A stretch of 36,583 nt of DNA, from positions 1 through 36,583 of the forward strand of contig NTJT01000012.1 of the NCBI GenBank assembly GCA_002457605.1, in the 5' to 3' direction. This DNA is from Marine Group II euryarchaeote MED-G34. GTDB lineage: Archaea > Thermoplasmatota > Poseidoniia > Poseidoniales > Thalassarchaeaceae. The notes under the pieces were generated by a model that was not told the origin of the DNA, did no database searches, and worked only from the letters and a program-made list of their open reading frames with translations. This document shows, piece after piece, positions 9,425 to 18,307 of the stretch; within the stretch, counting starts at the first letter, position 1, and every line of letters starts with the position of its first letter. Made by a program: the position numbers and the translations under genes.

Positions 9425-10533
9425 GCATAAGCAGAGAGAAATCCAAGGACGAGGTGATTCAAGCCCTCCATAATGTGGCTTCAGAGATGCATGACAAGAT
9501 GTCCAAGGGCAATCCCCCGACGATGACACTGCCTGTCCGCTCTAAGAGCAACATCGGCTTCGACCAGCGGTTGGGAGTCTACAAATATGGCAAGAAAAGG
9601 ACAGTTCGCGACGCGACCAACCTAGGTTCCGCTAAACAGTTGCTGCGCTCACTACACGTCACCGAATTCATCGAGGAGATGATCAACAACGGTAAGTCCT
9701 CAACCCTGAGAGAGATGTACTACATCTCCGAAGCCTGGGGCAACGGCAAGTTTCACTCGCAGAACGAAAGCAATAACCTAGCTGAGGACCTTGAGATTGT
9801 CACCAAGTGTCTACGAGAGGATTTCCGTCTGAGGCCAGAGGAGGATGGAGCGAGAATAATCGGGAATGTGACTTTTGAAGAGCGTAATCGACGTGGTGAC
9901 TGGATGAGGATAAACTGTCGCGACGACGTCGGCGACTCTGGATACGGAGTCCCTTACAACGTCGAGTCAGAGAAACTCAGACTCATTGATGAAGACATAG
10001 ATTTCATCATGGCAATAGAGACTGGCGGGATGTTTGATCGATTGATTGAGAATGGTTTCGATGAGGAGGCGCGGTGCGCGCTGATCCATCTCAAGGGGCA
10101 ACCTGCACGCTCCACTCGTCGAATTATGCGACGAATGAGTGACGAGTGGAAAAAGCCAATCGTGGTATTCGCTGACTGTGACCCATGGTCGTTCAGAATC
10201 TTTGCTAGTATCGCATATGGGGCCATCAAGACTGCTCACATCTCAGAGTACTTAGCGAGCAAGGGTGCGATATATCTCGGGATTACTGCAGACGATATCC
10301 TCGCTTATGACCTACCTAGTGATGACCTCTCAAAACAAGACTTGGGCGCTCTGCAGGCCGAATTGTCCGACCCTAGATTCTCTACAGGGTGGTGGCAGCA
10401 GCAGATTGAGCTGATGCAAGAGCTCGGGAAGAAAGCTGAGCAGCAGTCCCTAGCCAAGTACGGGCTGGATTTCGTGACAGATACTTATCTCCCTGAGAAG
10501 TTGGCCCACCCGGATGTCGGTCTCGCCTATTGA
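9421..10533 (+). CDS. top6A: DNA topoisomerase VI subunit A (Spo11-like)
   Basis: DNA-cleaving subunit of topoisomerase VI. The 370-residue length is normal. The winged-helix 5Y-CAP domain contains LREMYYISE (about 97-104), whose tyrosine pair includes the nucleophile that bonds to the 5' DNA end. The Toprim domain shows its acidic metal ligands in MAIETGGMF and FADCDPWSF. The start overlaps the top6B stop by four bases (ATGA), and its own stop overlaps the next gene's TTG start (TTGA). All three genes are therefore probably on one coupled message. Confidence 0.96.
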   Translation: MSISREKSKDEVIQALHNVASEMHDKMSKGNPPTMTLPVRSKSNIGFDQRLGVYKYGKKRTVRDATNLGSAKQLLRSLHVTEFIEEMINNGKSSTLREMYYISEAWGNGKFHSQNESNNLAEDLEIVTKCLREDFRLRPEEDGARIIGNVTFEERNRRGDWMRINCRDDVGDSGYGVPYNVESEKLRLIDEDIDFIMAIETGGMFDRLIENGFDEEARCALIHLKGQPARSTRRIMRRMSDEWKKPIVVFADCDPWSFRIFASIAYGAIKTAHISEYLASKGAIYLGITADDILAYDLPSDDLSKQDLGALQAELSDPRFSTGWWQQQIELMQELGKKAEQQSLAKYGLDFVTDTYLPEKLAHPDVGLAY

Positions 10534-11306
10534 TTGAGAAGTCTGATAGCACGGAACCATCACCTCGGGCCGTGGCAGATGTTACGCTCTGGGCCAAGAG
10601 GCTCTCAGGAGCCTCACTACTACTGGTGCTGATTGGGTTAGTATCCTATGCATATGCCATGCCAGCAATGTTCGATGAGTTGGACCCATCCCAGCGACAT
10701 CTTCTCGAATTGGAACCAGGAGAGAGTGGGGAAATCAATTTAGAACAATTTCATGAATATGCTGCTCTTCGAGTCTCGGTGGATGATTCGCAAGCTGCTG
10801 AACTCAGGCTTATTGATGCAATGGGGTCTGAGGAAAGTGGTTCGGGGCCCACGGTTCTAGATCTTGAGAGACCTGGTGAGGACGGGACTTTGTATGTCCC
10901 TGTGAGGGTCTTCAGATCAGCTCAGGCCGGAGAATACACCCTACACAATGATGGAAACACTACCCTCTGGTTCGTGGATGATATATCTGCACAGAAAGCA
11001 CTGTTCGGGAATGGTTGGTTCGTAATGATGTTCTTCGGGTGTTGCCTCGGATTGCCATTGGGCGTCGTCGCACTCATACTGTTCCTCGCGGGACGAGGGC
11101 AACGTAAGAAATCTGGAGGACCCGTGGTCATGTCCAAAGATGGTAGATTGCCGACAACCGATGAGTTGTATAGACAGTACCGCGGCCTCCCGGAAGTAGA
11201 GGAAGAGGATCTGATAGCGGATCCATTCCCTGGTCAGACAGAGGTTGGTGAGGAATCCCGGCAGACCGAAGACGAACGGGATTGGCGGGGCTGGGACGAA
11301 GGTTGA
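10530..11306 (+). CDS. Two-pass membrane protein coupled to topoisomerase VI genes
   Basis: I do not recognise the family. The frame opens at TTG 10530, overlapping the top6A stop. The 258-residue product has one membrane helix near residues 28-46 (SGASLLLVLIGLVSYAY), a beta-rich, acidic extracytoplasmic stretch (about 47-160), a second helix near 165-190 (VVALILFLAGRG) and a cytoplasmic acidic tail. The middle domain (SGEINLEQFHEY, VRVFRSAQAGEYTLHN) looks like a small jelly-roll or Ig-like sensor fold, but this is only an impression. A link to topoisomerase VI rests solely on the overlap. It ends flush against the next convergent gene. Confidence 0.8.
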   Translation: MIEKSDSTEPSPRAVADVTLWAKRLSGASLLLVLIGLVSYAYAMPAMFDELDPSQRHLLELEPGESGEINLEQFHEYAALRVSVDDSQAAELRLIDAMGSEESGSGPTVLDLERPGEDGTLYVPVRVFRSAQAGEYTLHNDGNTTLWFVDDISAQKALFGNGWFVMMFFGCCLGLPLGVVALILFLAGRGQRKKSGGPVVMSKDGRLPTTDELYRQYRGLPEVEEEDLIADPFPGQTEVGEESRQTEDERDWRGWDEG

Positions 11307-11600
11307 TTACTGTCTTTTTCCGGTTGCTACCATGATTACTGATACCACAAGAATTGCAGCACCTAGGTAGCCAATTACCTGACCAATTGAATCGACTCTA
11401 TCTCTCATATCACGACCGTCTTGACACTGGCCCTCATCAGCACCTATGATTTCTCCAATTGTACCTGTCTCGTCTTCGCATTCATCGGTAATCCTCTGAT
11501 CAATGGTATCTACTACTATTGAAGCAACAAACGACAAAGCCAGCATCAGCAATCCAGCGATGGCTAGTATTGTGACTAGTACGGTCTTCCCGGTTCCCAT
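11307..11600 (-). CDS. Small two-helix membrane protein
   Basis: No family recognised. The 97-residue product has a hydrophobic helix near 8-30 (LVTILAIAGLLMLALSFVAS), an acidic loop with two cysteines (ITDECED and EGQCQDG) and a second helix near 74-92. The loop cysteines suggest an extracytoplasmic disulphide. The ATG has no ribosome site, and the A/T-rich AATAATATCT at 11621-11630 lies about 26 bases upstream, consistent with a leaderless message. Its stop codon directly follows the stop of the convergent upstream gene. Confidence 0.72.
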   Translation of the reverse strand: MGTGKTVLVTILAIAGLLMLALSFVASIVVDTIDQRITDECEDETGTIGEIIGADEGQCQDGRDMRDRVDSIGQVIGYLGAAILVVSVIMVATGKRQ

Positions 11601-11620
11601 AGCTGTTTCACTAGTTCGAT

Positions 11621-11630
11621 AGATATTATT
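11621..11630 (-). promoter_or_regulatory. TATA-like element for the small membrane protein
   Basis: The minus strand reads AATAATATCT, centred about 26 bases before ATG 11600, which is the spacing expected for a leaderless archaeal transcript. The same 89-base divergent gap must hold the promoter for the winged-helix gene at 11690; TTTTTAGA near 11645-11652 is a weak candidate for it. Confidence 0.42.
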
Positions 11631-11689
11631 CTATGCTCAAGTTGGGTTTTTAGAAGGCCTCCACTACCCAACCTCAGGTTGGTAAGTAA

Positions 11690-12427
11690 ATGGTGGGTTT
11701 CGATGAGGCGCTCTCGATACTCGAAAACCCCACTAGGCGTCAGATTCTCAGGAAACTGGTCAAGGAACCTCACTACCCTCTGCAACTCTCTGAGTTACTG
11801 AATGTAAGTCAGCAAGCGGTGGTCAAACACCTCAAGGTGCTAGAAGAATCGGGGTTCGTAGATTCCGAACGTGTGCCATCTGAGAAAGGAGGGCCGCCGA
11901 AGAAGATGTACAAGGTCAACCAATCCTTCTCCCTGCGTCTCGACCTTGGGCCCGATTTGTTCCGCGCAGAACACAGGAAGATACCGGCTGGGGGGCCGAT
12001 GCGCCTCTCCAACAGATTGCCGCCTGAACTGAATGGAGTAGTCGATCGGCTAGGGACTCGTCGGAAGCTCCCAATGGTAGAGGCCATGGGAGTGCTCTCG
12101 GAGTTGGATTCTGCTCTTGAGCGGATAGATGAGCATCGTGACGCTGTGATAGCCCTCCATCAGCAGGTGATGAGGAAGGTCTCACCAAGTATCTCTGAGC
12201 AATCTGAATCCTATGAGGAGAGGCAGTTGGCCCACGCTATCATGAACCAACCCCGCAGACCACTTGATTTGGATGCCTTCTCGCAAGGACTGAGGATTCA
12301 GTCAATGGATGCTGAAGAGATGATGGATGCTCTGCGCGAGCGTCTGATGCGCGATTTTGCAGCTAGTCGTGGTCGCCTCGTCGCGGCGCGTGAAGGTACA
12401 CCATTGCCATGGTGGCTAGCACGCTAA
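11690..12427 (+). CDS. ArsR-like winged-helix transcriptional regulator
   Basis: The N-terminal 80 residues form an ArsR/HTH_20-type winged helix: ALSILENPTRRQILRKL is the characteristic first helix pair, LSELLNVSQQAVVKHLKVLE is the recognition helix region, and GGPPKKMYKVN is the wing. The remaining 150 residues are mostly helical, with no metal-binding cysteines, and end in PLPWWLAR. This is a DNA-binding regulator of unknown target, possibly with a helical dimerisation or effector domain. It is divergent from the small membrane protein across an 89-base gap. Its TAA is immediately followed by the stop codon of the giant surface protein on the other strand. Confidence 0.85.
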   Translation: MVGFDEALSILENPTRRQILRKLVKEPHYPLQLSELLNVSQQAVVKHLKVLEESGFVDSERVPSEKGGPPKKMYKVNQSFSLRLDLGPDLFRAEHRKIPAGGPMRLSNRLPPELNGVVDRLGTRRKLPMVEAMGVLSELDSALERIDEHRDAVIALHQQVMRKVSPSISEQSESYEERQLAHAIMNQPRRPLDLDAFSQGLRIQSMDAEEMMDALRERLMRDFAASRGRLVAAREGTPLPWWLAR

Positions 12428-15400
12428 TCAGAAGACCATGTCCTCATCATCAAGGTTAGAAATCATGCTGGACTTCTCGGCGTAGCGGATTTTTGCCTCC
12501 TCCCTGCGTCCCCACATAACCACTGCGACCACTCCTACTAGAGCGAATGTCGCACCGAGGATTATTGTCGGCACTGTGTATTGGGCAATGACTTCGATTC
12601 CGACATCGAGAATACCTAAGTTCGAACCCATCTTCTGTGAGACCGCTCGGATATTGTTGTTCTCATCGGTCTCGACAATTATATTGTCTGGATCTAAGAC
12701 GACAACGACGTTGTGGCTTCCAGCCTCAACCATATACAGTAAAGCGATTGTGGGTGGATCCTCGCCGGAACATGAGCTAGAAGGGTCGTCACAGGGCATT
12801 ATCGCCTCGACTATTTGCCGGTAAACAATGTTCTCCTCGTCGCACCCATTCTTCTTAATGTCAGATTCAGTCTGGTCTACGCACAGGATGATGTTAACGT
12901 CGGTGGCATGGGAGTTGCCCTTGTTGAGGACTTGTACATTGACAGAGAGCATTTCCCCGACATCTCCTGTGTAGACCGCAGAGAAGACATCGAGGATGAA
13001 GAGGTCTGGTGCTCTGAGTCTTAGTTCGACGACTTGTTCGTTGGTGTCGCAGTTGGGTCGGTAGTTATCTGGTAAACCGTCTCCATTCGCGTCGAGAGTG
13101 CAAGAATCATCCCACACCGGAGTCTCATCGTGGTCGCCGCCCGCTTCCGAGGAGCCGAATTCCGATACGACCTTGATTCCAATCTCTCGGTCGTTTAGTG
13201 AAGCGGCTGGGTCAATCTGGATGATTACGACAATCTGCAGAGTCGAGTAGGCCTCCATCACTGGCATGGTGATTGCATTGGTTTGGGCGGATAGGTAACA
13301 GCCCTCAGCAGGTGGGTCTTCACCCAGAGTTTGTCCCACACATGGTCTCTCAATCGGATATTCGGTGTCGAAGTCCTCGAGCAATGCATAGCTAATCTCC
13401 CAATTACCCAGCAGGGGCCCCAACGTAGGGGACGTCTGCCATGAATACCGGTCATCGCTGTCATAGAGGGTGTGGTTGTGGATTGTCGGCTGATCGTTCA
13501 CATTGCCGTGGTTGGTGATGTTCATGATGAATCGGACAATCCTACCAGGGGCTGTGGATTTGATTCGGCTCTCAACCATCGGGTCGACCTCTATGCGCAT
13601 ATCATGGAACTCAACAATCTCAATCTGTAGCTCAATGACATCCCTCAGTCTGGTTCCCTCGTAGGACTCCTCGCTTAGCACGTGTAGGATTACGGTGTAT
13701 TGGCCGGCGTGGGTTCTCTCGGGCACGTTGAGAAGGATAGGTACGGTCTGCGACTCGTCACGATCTAACTCAGAAAATAGGATTCGAGGAATTTCGATGT
13801 CCCAGACGTGCGATGCACCGAATGTGTCCTCAATCGAGTTCACTGTTATGTCGTATCTATCAGCACCGTTTCCTTTGTTGGAGACTGTGGTATCCAACTG
13901 GAACAACTGTCCTGGATGCATTGATAGAATAGTTTCAGGTACGCTACCTTCCAAGTCATATTCTTGAATGACGTTTGTCAGAAGGACCACGGAATCTCTG
14001 ACACGCTGTGCTCCCTCCAGATGTGCCTTGACGGTGACAGAGTCACCTAGTCCGGCAGTAGCGTTGTATGGTGCACACATGATGGCAGTGACGGTGTAGG
14101 GGGTGTCAATAATCGACCAGTAACGCGGAGCGTTATCTGAGATTCCATTCCCTCCAGGGGCTTCAGAGAAATCCAAATCCACCGTCCAGTGATCGAACCT
14201 CCATGTCTGCTCAGAAATCTCAGGAGGTCTCTGCTCGGGACCGCCTGGAGTCGTAAATATCAGGTGACCGGGTGTGAAGTGCTTGGTGACCTCAATATCG
14301 AACTCAGAGCATTCGCCGGGCAGGACGTACTGTGTCGTGTCTCCAAGATTGAAGACAATGTTACCCGTGCTCTTGATTGAGACGTTAATCCAGAGTTCAA
14401 GAACATCGAAGGTACCTTGATCGATGGAGAGCACTGGCTCACCGGTGGACCAACCCTTCAGGTAGATCACAAAGGTCCCGGGGTCCTGTGATGTTGGGAC
14501 GCTGACCTGTAGATTCCTAGTCACTGACTGCCCAGGGTCTAATGATAGCGCCGTTGGGAATGTTAGACCCCAGCCGAACGGCAGGGCCCATTCGACCTGT
14601 CCCTCTAAGGTGGATGGATCGTAAAACGCGAACGTATCGTATACGTTGCCCGTATTAGTAACCGTTATCGAGAAGAATGCCGACTCACCCTGTTCAACGT
14701 CTACCTGGAAGTGACTGGTGTCCAAGTTAATCCCGTGGACAACATCCATCAACGTCAAAGTAATTCTGTCGTCCCTGATAGCCGGGTCTTTGTAGGATAC
14801 TGCAGTCACGGTAATCGAGGCCAATTCGTCTGCATGGGCTTGGTATATCGAAGGGGCGCGGACGCGCATGTACATCGAAACCACATCGCCACCACGCAGG
14901 AATACCGGGGTCGAGTCGAATATTGGTGTGTGATTAGTGGTGAAGAACAGTGTGGCTGTCCAGTTGTTTGGGACGCCTTCCATAGTCACGGTGAAGGTGT
15001 CGGCCACGAGTTCAGCGGGCCCAGGTGTGGGATTCGAGATTGTCATGTTGTAGGTGGTCTGCTCGCCAGGCTCAATGGTGTGGTAGTAGGTCTCAGTCTC
15101 TGTGAGTGCGACCTCGACTAGTCCAGTCAGGACGTGGACGTAGCACAGTGTGTAGGAACCGCCATTGCTGACATCGCTGCACTTGTTAGTGTCGGACCAA
15201 GCGATATGGGCACCACTCCCGAGATCATTTGCAAATGCTGGTGGTTGGCCCAAATCGGGGACCGCAGGTGAGTTCGGACCGAGTTTGTCGGACTGCCACT
15301 CAGTAATTGGGATTACTTCCCACGGGTCGAGAATCCCTGCGGCGAGCGAATTGAGAGGGAAGCCCTCGGGATAGTCGTCGTTGGTGTGATTCAGTCTAGT

Positions 15401-17539
15401 GTAAACCACGGTCTCTCCTTGGGTTCCGTTGTAGTTGTCCACCCATGACAGGTGCACGTTATCGAAAGAATCGGTGAGGATGGCTGGCATGTGTGAATTA
15501 GCGCCGAAGGGCCGATCGGTAGGAATTCCTTCGATGCCTTCGACTTCTGAGACAGCTGAGTCGACAATCTGCTTGATTCCGTAAGTAGGTAACCCGTCAG
15601 GAGCTCCGTCCCACTCGCCCGCTCCTCTGAGTCGGAGTCTGGTGTAGTAAATCTCGTAGTTGACATCGATGTCGAATCCATAAGCGCGACCATCCATCCA
15701 AGCTAGATGGGTGTTACCAGAGGTGTCTACAGAGATTGCAGGATGTAGGCTGTATGCATCGTTGAGTGTGATTCTGGTGTCGTTGACCACTACGAGATTA
15801 CCGTATCCTAGGCCGTCAATAGAGGGTCCGAGATCCTCGATGTACCTGTCGGCCGTGGTGTCGATAAAAGTCCCTGAATCTCCCTTCTGCCAGGTTGGAG
15901 GAGGATTCTCCAACAGCGAAAGAGGGTCAAGTATGGACATGTAGATTTCACGTGAATTGTTTGTGGATAGGTAGACCATGGCCTCAACCATTAGTTGTAA
16001 TTCAGCCGAGTTCGCGGAAGTAGTCGGGAAACTGTACATCTGACCCTCCGCATCGGTCAGGCGGGTGTTTGTACCCGGGCAGGTTCTTGTGTTCAGACTG
16101 ACGAATCCGTTGGGGCACTGGGCGAGGTCCATCATGTGAGATCCGACGCTGCTGGAGCCGGAGCCGAACCCAGCTGCAAGCAAGGGGACCGGGATGATTC
16201 CTGCAATAACACAGGCGTCGTGGGCCTCATTGATACTCTGAGTATCATCAGACTGTTGAGCGGGGTCCCCCCCATAGGGGCCCTCGTCTGAAATTGGGAT
16301 GATAATCTTGGTCGCGTTGGGGTTCCAGTGGTGGTCCAACTGAGTTGGTGGATTACCGGGGACGTTGCCGGCAGCATCTCGCCAAGACAGGCAAGCCCAA
16401 GTGGAGCCGGGGCCCCAAAATTCACTGTAGTATCCTCCGTCTTGCGGCAAGTTGACTGCGCCGTTGTTGTAAACAACCTCGGTGAGTTCTCTGATGCCAC
16501 CTGAGTCATCTCCTGGATTTATGCCTAGAGGGGTGGCTCGAGGACCTTGGCTTCCTGAGCCACCGGTCTGGTATGCAGCGGCGCAATTGCCGCTGGTAGC
16601 CGCGCTCGGCCAGTTGCCGCTGAGAGCATATAGGGTCTCGTAGACCGTCATGTTGGCTCGCAAGAGCATTGGCTTTAGTCCCTCGAAGTAGCCGCCGCTG
16701 GCGAAATAGCCGCCATAGAAGACCACACACATGTCAGCCCACTCGGTGTTCATCGAGCCGGAGGTGTCTATCGGGGCAACCATCTCAACTTTGCCGCCAC
16801 GGGTGTCATCCCATACAATCTGAACGAAGTCATCGGCATCGACAGCGACATCGGGGTGCCCTTTGTGACCGATGATTGGAGTGAGGAGGGTCTCGCCCAC
16901 TGCGACTATAGCCTCACGGGACTGTAGGTCGGGTTCAATCATGGAGTAGTAAATCTGGGGTTGTTGGTAGAACTTGTCAAGCGGCTCAAACGAGTCTTCC
17001 CAGACAATGTGGGCGTTGTTCTCAGAATCGGTATCAATGGCTGGCCAGTCGCGGTTCTGTGTGTGAACCGAAACCTCGAAGTCATCGATGATCGAAATCA
17101 CGTTGTCGATAGCTGAGTCGCCACTCTGATCATCCTGAGATGGATCAAGCATGGTGTAAAAGATAGTCCACTGAGCGGCTTTATCGGTCCAGGTGATATG
17201 CACGTTGTCATCACTATCAACACTAACATCAGGGTGCCAAGCCCGATGTGCACCGGGGTTAGATATCTGGGTCTCGGAAATCAGCACATCGCCTCTTGGG
17301 TTGTGCATTTGATACCACAAGTGCTGGGTGTTGCGACTCCAGACGAAGTGTACGTTGCCCATCGAGTCGGCATCGGTAGCCACCATCTTATCGTTAGCTG
17401 AGCCCCCGTTGACAATCTGAATCGCATCAGTCAGGACGACTTCACTAGCTTCAGCCTGCGGTATTTCGATTGCCGCGAAAGTGCTCATAACCATCAGAAG
17501 AACCATTGTTATGCTGTTTCTCATTTTTGCAGTTTCCAT
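12428..17539 (-). CDS. Giant surface protein: seven-blade propeller with inserted VWA domain, Ig-like stalk, C-terminal anchor
   Basis: A 1703-residue secreted protein. ATG 17539 has GGAGGT six bases upstream. Residues 1-32 form a signal peptide ending in AEA. Seven repeats with cores such as VHFVW, VHITW, AHIVW, VQIVW, THLAW, VHLSW and AHIAW suggest a seven-bladed beta-propeller (about 35-800). A von Willebrand A domain (about 253-530; MIDAS DTSGS at 258-262, ISDEGP strand near 416) interrupts repeat 4. Several Ig-like/NEW3-type domains follow (for example DVEQGESAFFSITVTNTGNV), then a CARDB-like domain (VQVLNKGNSHATDV, ETDENNN). One membrane helix (TIILGATFALVGVVAVVMW) precedes a short charged cytoplasmic tail. 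It probably acts in adhesion or binding at the cell surface; the ligand is unknown. Confidence 0.92.
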   Translation of the reverse strand: METAKMRNSITMVLLMVMSTFAAIEIPQAEASEVVLTDAIQIVNGGSANDKMVATDADSMGNVHFVWSRNTQHLWYQMHNPRGDVLISETQISNPGAHRAWHPDVSVDSDDNVHITWTDKAAQWTIFYTMLDPSQDDQSGDSAIDNVISIIDDFEVSVHTQNRDWPAIDTDSENNAHIVWEDSFEPLDKFYQQPQIYYSMIEPDLQSREAIVAVGETLLTPIIGHKGHPDVAVDADDFVQIVWDDTRGGKVEMVAPIDTSGSMNTEWADMCVVFYGGYFASGGYFEGLKPMLLRANMTVYETLYALSGNWPSAATSGNCAAAYQTGGSGSQGPRATPLGINPGDDSGGIRELTEVVYNNGAVNLPQDGGYYSEFWGPGSTWACLSWRDAAGNVPGNPPTQLDHHWNPNATKIIIPISDEGPYGGDPAQQSDDTQSINEAHDACVIAGIIPVPLLAAGFGSGSSSVGSHMMDLAQCPNGFVSLNTRTCPGTNTRLTDAEGQMYSFPTTSANSAELQLMVEAMVYLSTNNSREIYMSILDPLSLLENPPPTWQKGDSGTFIDTTADRYIEDLGPSIDGLGYGNLVVVNDTRITLNDAYSLHPAISVDTSGNTHLAWMDGRAYGFDIDVNYEIYYTRLRLRGAGEWDGAPDGLPTYGIKQIVDSAVSEVEGIEGIPTDRPFGANSHMPAILTDSFDNVHLSWVDNYNGTQGETVVYTRLNHTNDDYPEGFPLNSLAAGILDPWEVIPITEWQSDKLGPNSPAVPDLGQPPAFANDLGSGAHIAWSDTNKCSDVSNGGSYTLCYVHVLTGLVEVALTETETYYHTIEPGEQTTYNMTISNPTPGPAELVADTFTVTMEGVPNNWTATLFFTTNHTPIFDSTPVFLRGGDVVSMYMRVRAPSIYQAHADELASITVTAVSYKDPAIRDDRITLTLMDVVHGINLDTSHFQVDVEQGESAFFSITVTNTGNVYDTFAFYDPSTLEGQVEWALPFGWGLTFPTALSLDPGQSVTRNLQVSVPTSQDPGTFVIYLKGWSTGEPVLSIDQGTFDVLELWINVSIKSTGNIVFNLGDTTQYVLPGECSEFDIEVTKHFTPGHLIFTTPGGPEQRPPEISEQTWRFDHWTVDLDFSEAPGGNGISDNAPRYWSIIDTPYTVTAIMCAPYNATAGLGDSVTVKAHLEGAQRVRDSVVLLTNVIQEYDLEGSVPETILSMHPGQLFQLDTTVSNKGNGADRYDITVNSIEDTFGASHVWDIEIPRILFSELDRDESQTVPILLNVPERTHAGQYTVILHVLSEESYEGTRLRDVIELQIEIVEFHDMRIEVDPMVESRIKSTAPGRIVRFIMNITNHGNVNDQPTIHNHTLYDSDDRYSWQTSPTLGPLLGNWEISYALLEDFDTEYPIERPCVGQTLGEDPPAEGCYLSAQTNAITMPVMEAYSTLQIVVIIQIDPAASLNDREIGIKVVSEFGSSEAGGDHDETPVWDDSCTLDANGDGLPDNYRPNCDTNEQVVELRLRAPDLFILDVFSAVYTGDVGEMLSVNVQVLNKGNSHATDVNIILCVDQTESDIKKNGCDEENIVYRQIVEAIMPCDDPSSSCSGEDPPTIALLYMVEAGSHNVVVVLDPDNIIVETDENNNIRAVSQKMGSNLGILDVGIEVIAQYTVPTIILGATFALVGVVAVVMWGRREEAKIRYAEKSSMISNLDDEDMVF

Positions 17540-17587
17540 TTCTAAACCTCCAGCAGAGCTGTGTATCGTCCTAGTTTGTCTTCCAGC

Positions 17588-17597
17588 GATACTTAAC
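17588..17597 (-). promoter_or_regulatory. TATA-like box for the giant surface protein
   Basis: The minus strand reads GTTAAGTATC. A start site about 25 bases downstream would give a leader of roughly 28 bases that contains the GGAGGT ribosome site. The rest of the gap (17540-17653) holds a GC-rich imperfect inverted repeat (CGCGC/GCGCG at 17620-17637) between the upstream gene's stop and this promoter. Confidence 0.45.
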
Positions 17598-17653
17598 CTC
17601 GACCCTTTGCCGTCACCTGCGCGCGTGAGGGTGCGCGAGTGTAGAGATAGGTT

Positions 17654-18286
17654 TCAGACCCATTCTGAGGGATCGAAGTCGCGACCAAAGCCACCTGTCT
17701 CATCGGTGTCTATCTCGCTCACTTCTGAATGCACTTCGGGTTGGTTGCCTCTACTCTGGGCCTTCTTGGCAATCCAGTCATCAACCGGCCCGGGCTTACC
17801 CACGCCGGGCCCGTATGCGAACTTTATCTTATGAATCAGAGCGAGTTTTGTGAGCCAAAGATGGCGCATCGTGTGCATGAATTCGTTCTGTGTCAGACCA
17901 TCAAACCAAATAGGTCGGGAGAGATTGAATGCCTGCAGAGGGCCAGGCACATCGTTCTTCTTCTTGCCTACGTGAAGCACCCAATCGAGATCTGCCTGAG
18001 TAAGGTGAATCCTAGTATCGTGGAGCCATTTCTCCCAATCCCCGGTCTCATTCTCTGAGTGCTCCGTCATTTCGCTCTGCTGACCGTCGTCGACCCGAGT
18101 GACTGAGTATATCAGAACCAGATTGCGGTTCTTCGGGATGACGACGTTGAACACATGACCCTGCTTTGTGGGGGGGTAACGGACATGCAGGTGGAGCATG
18201 GCCTGCTGATCGGCTACGTCTCGGGCTTCGAGGCGTTCGCTCTGCAGCCATTCGCGCACCCTGTCGCCGGCCTCGCGGGAGTTCAT
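17654..18286 (-). CDS. Hypothetical protein, possibly DUF2299-like
   Basis: A soluble 210-residue protein. The opening (DRVREWLQSERLEARDV) followed by VVIPKNRNLVLIYSV resembles archaeal DUF2299 proteins, which have a short helix then a beta-sheet fold. That assignment is from memory and uncertain. The middle is rich in aromatic and basic residues, and the C-terminal 45 residues are acidic and probably disordered. No catalytic motif is evident. It lies 21 bases downstream of the acyltransferase gene and is likely the last gene of that minus-strand run. No clear ribosome site precedes the ATG. Confidence 0.78.
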   Translation of the reverse strand: MNSREAGDRVREWLQSERLEARDVADQQAMLHLHVRYPPTKQGHVFNVVIPKNRNLVLIYSVTRVDDGQQSEMTEHSENETGDWEKWLHDTRIHLTQADLDWVLHVGKKKNDVPGPLQAFNLSRPIWFDGLTQNEFMHTMRHLWLTKLALIHKIKFAYGPGVGKPGPVDDWIAKKAQSRGNQPEVHSEVSEIDTDETGGFGRDFDPSEWV

Positions 18287-18307
18287 GAGGGGATTGGGGT
18301 GCCCGTC

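Noticed and set aside
17615-17640. GC-rich inverted repeat as a terminator of the DUF2299-like gene
   Set aside because: Arms are only five bases with an eight-base loop and no U-run follows on the minus strand, so it is too weak to call.
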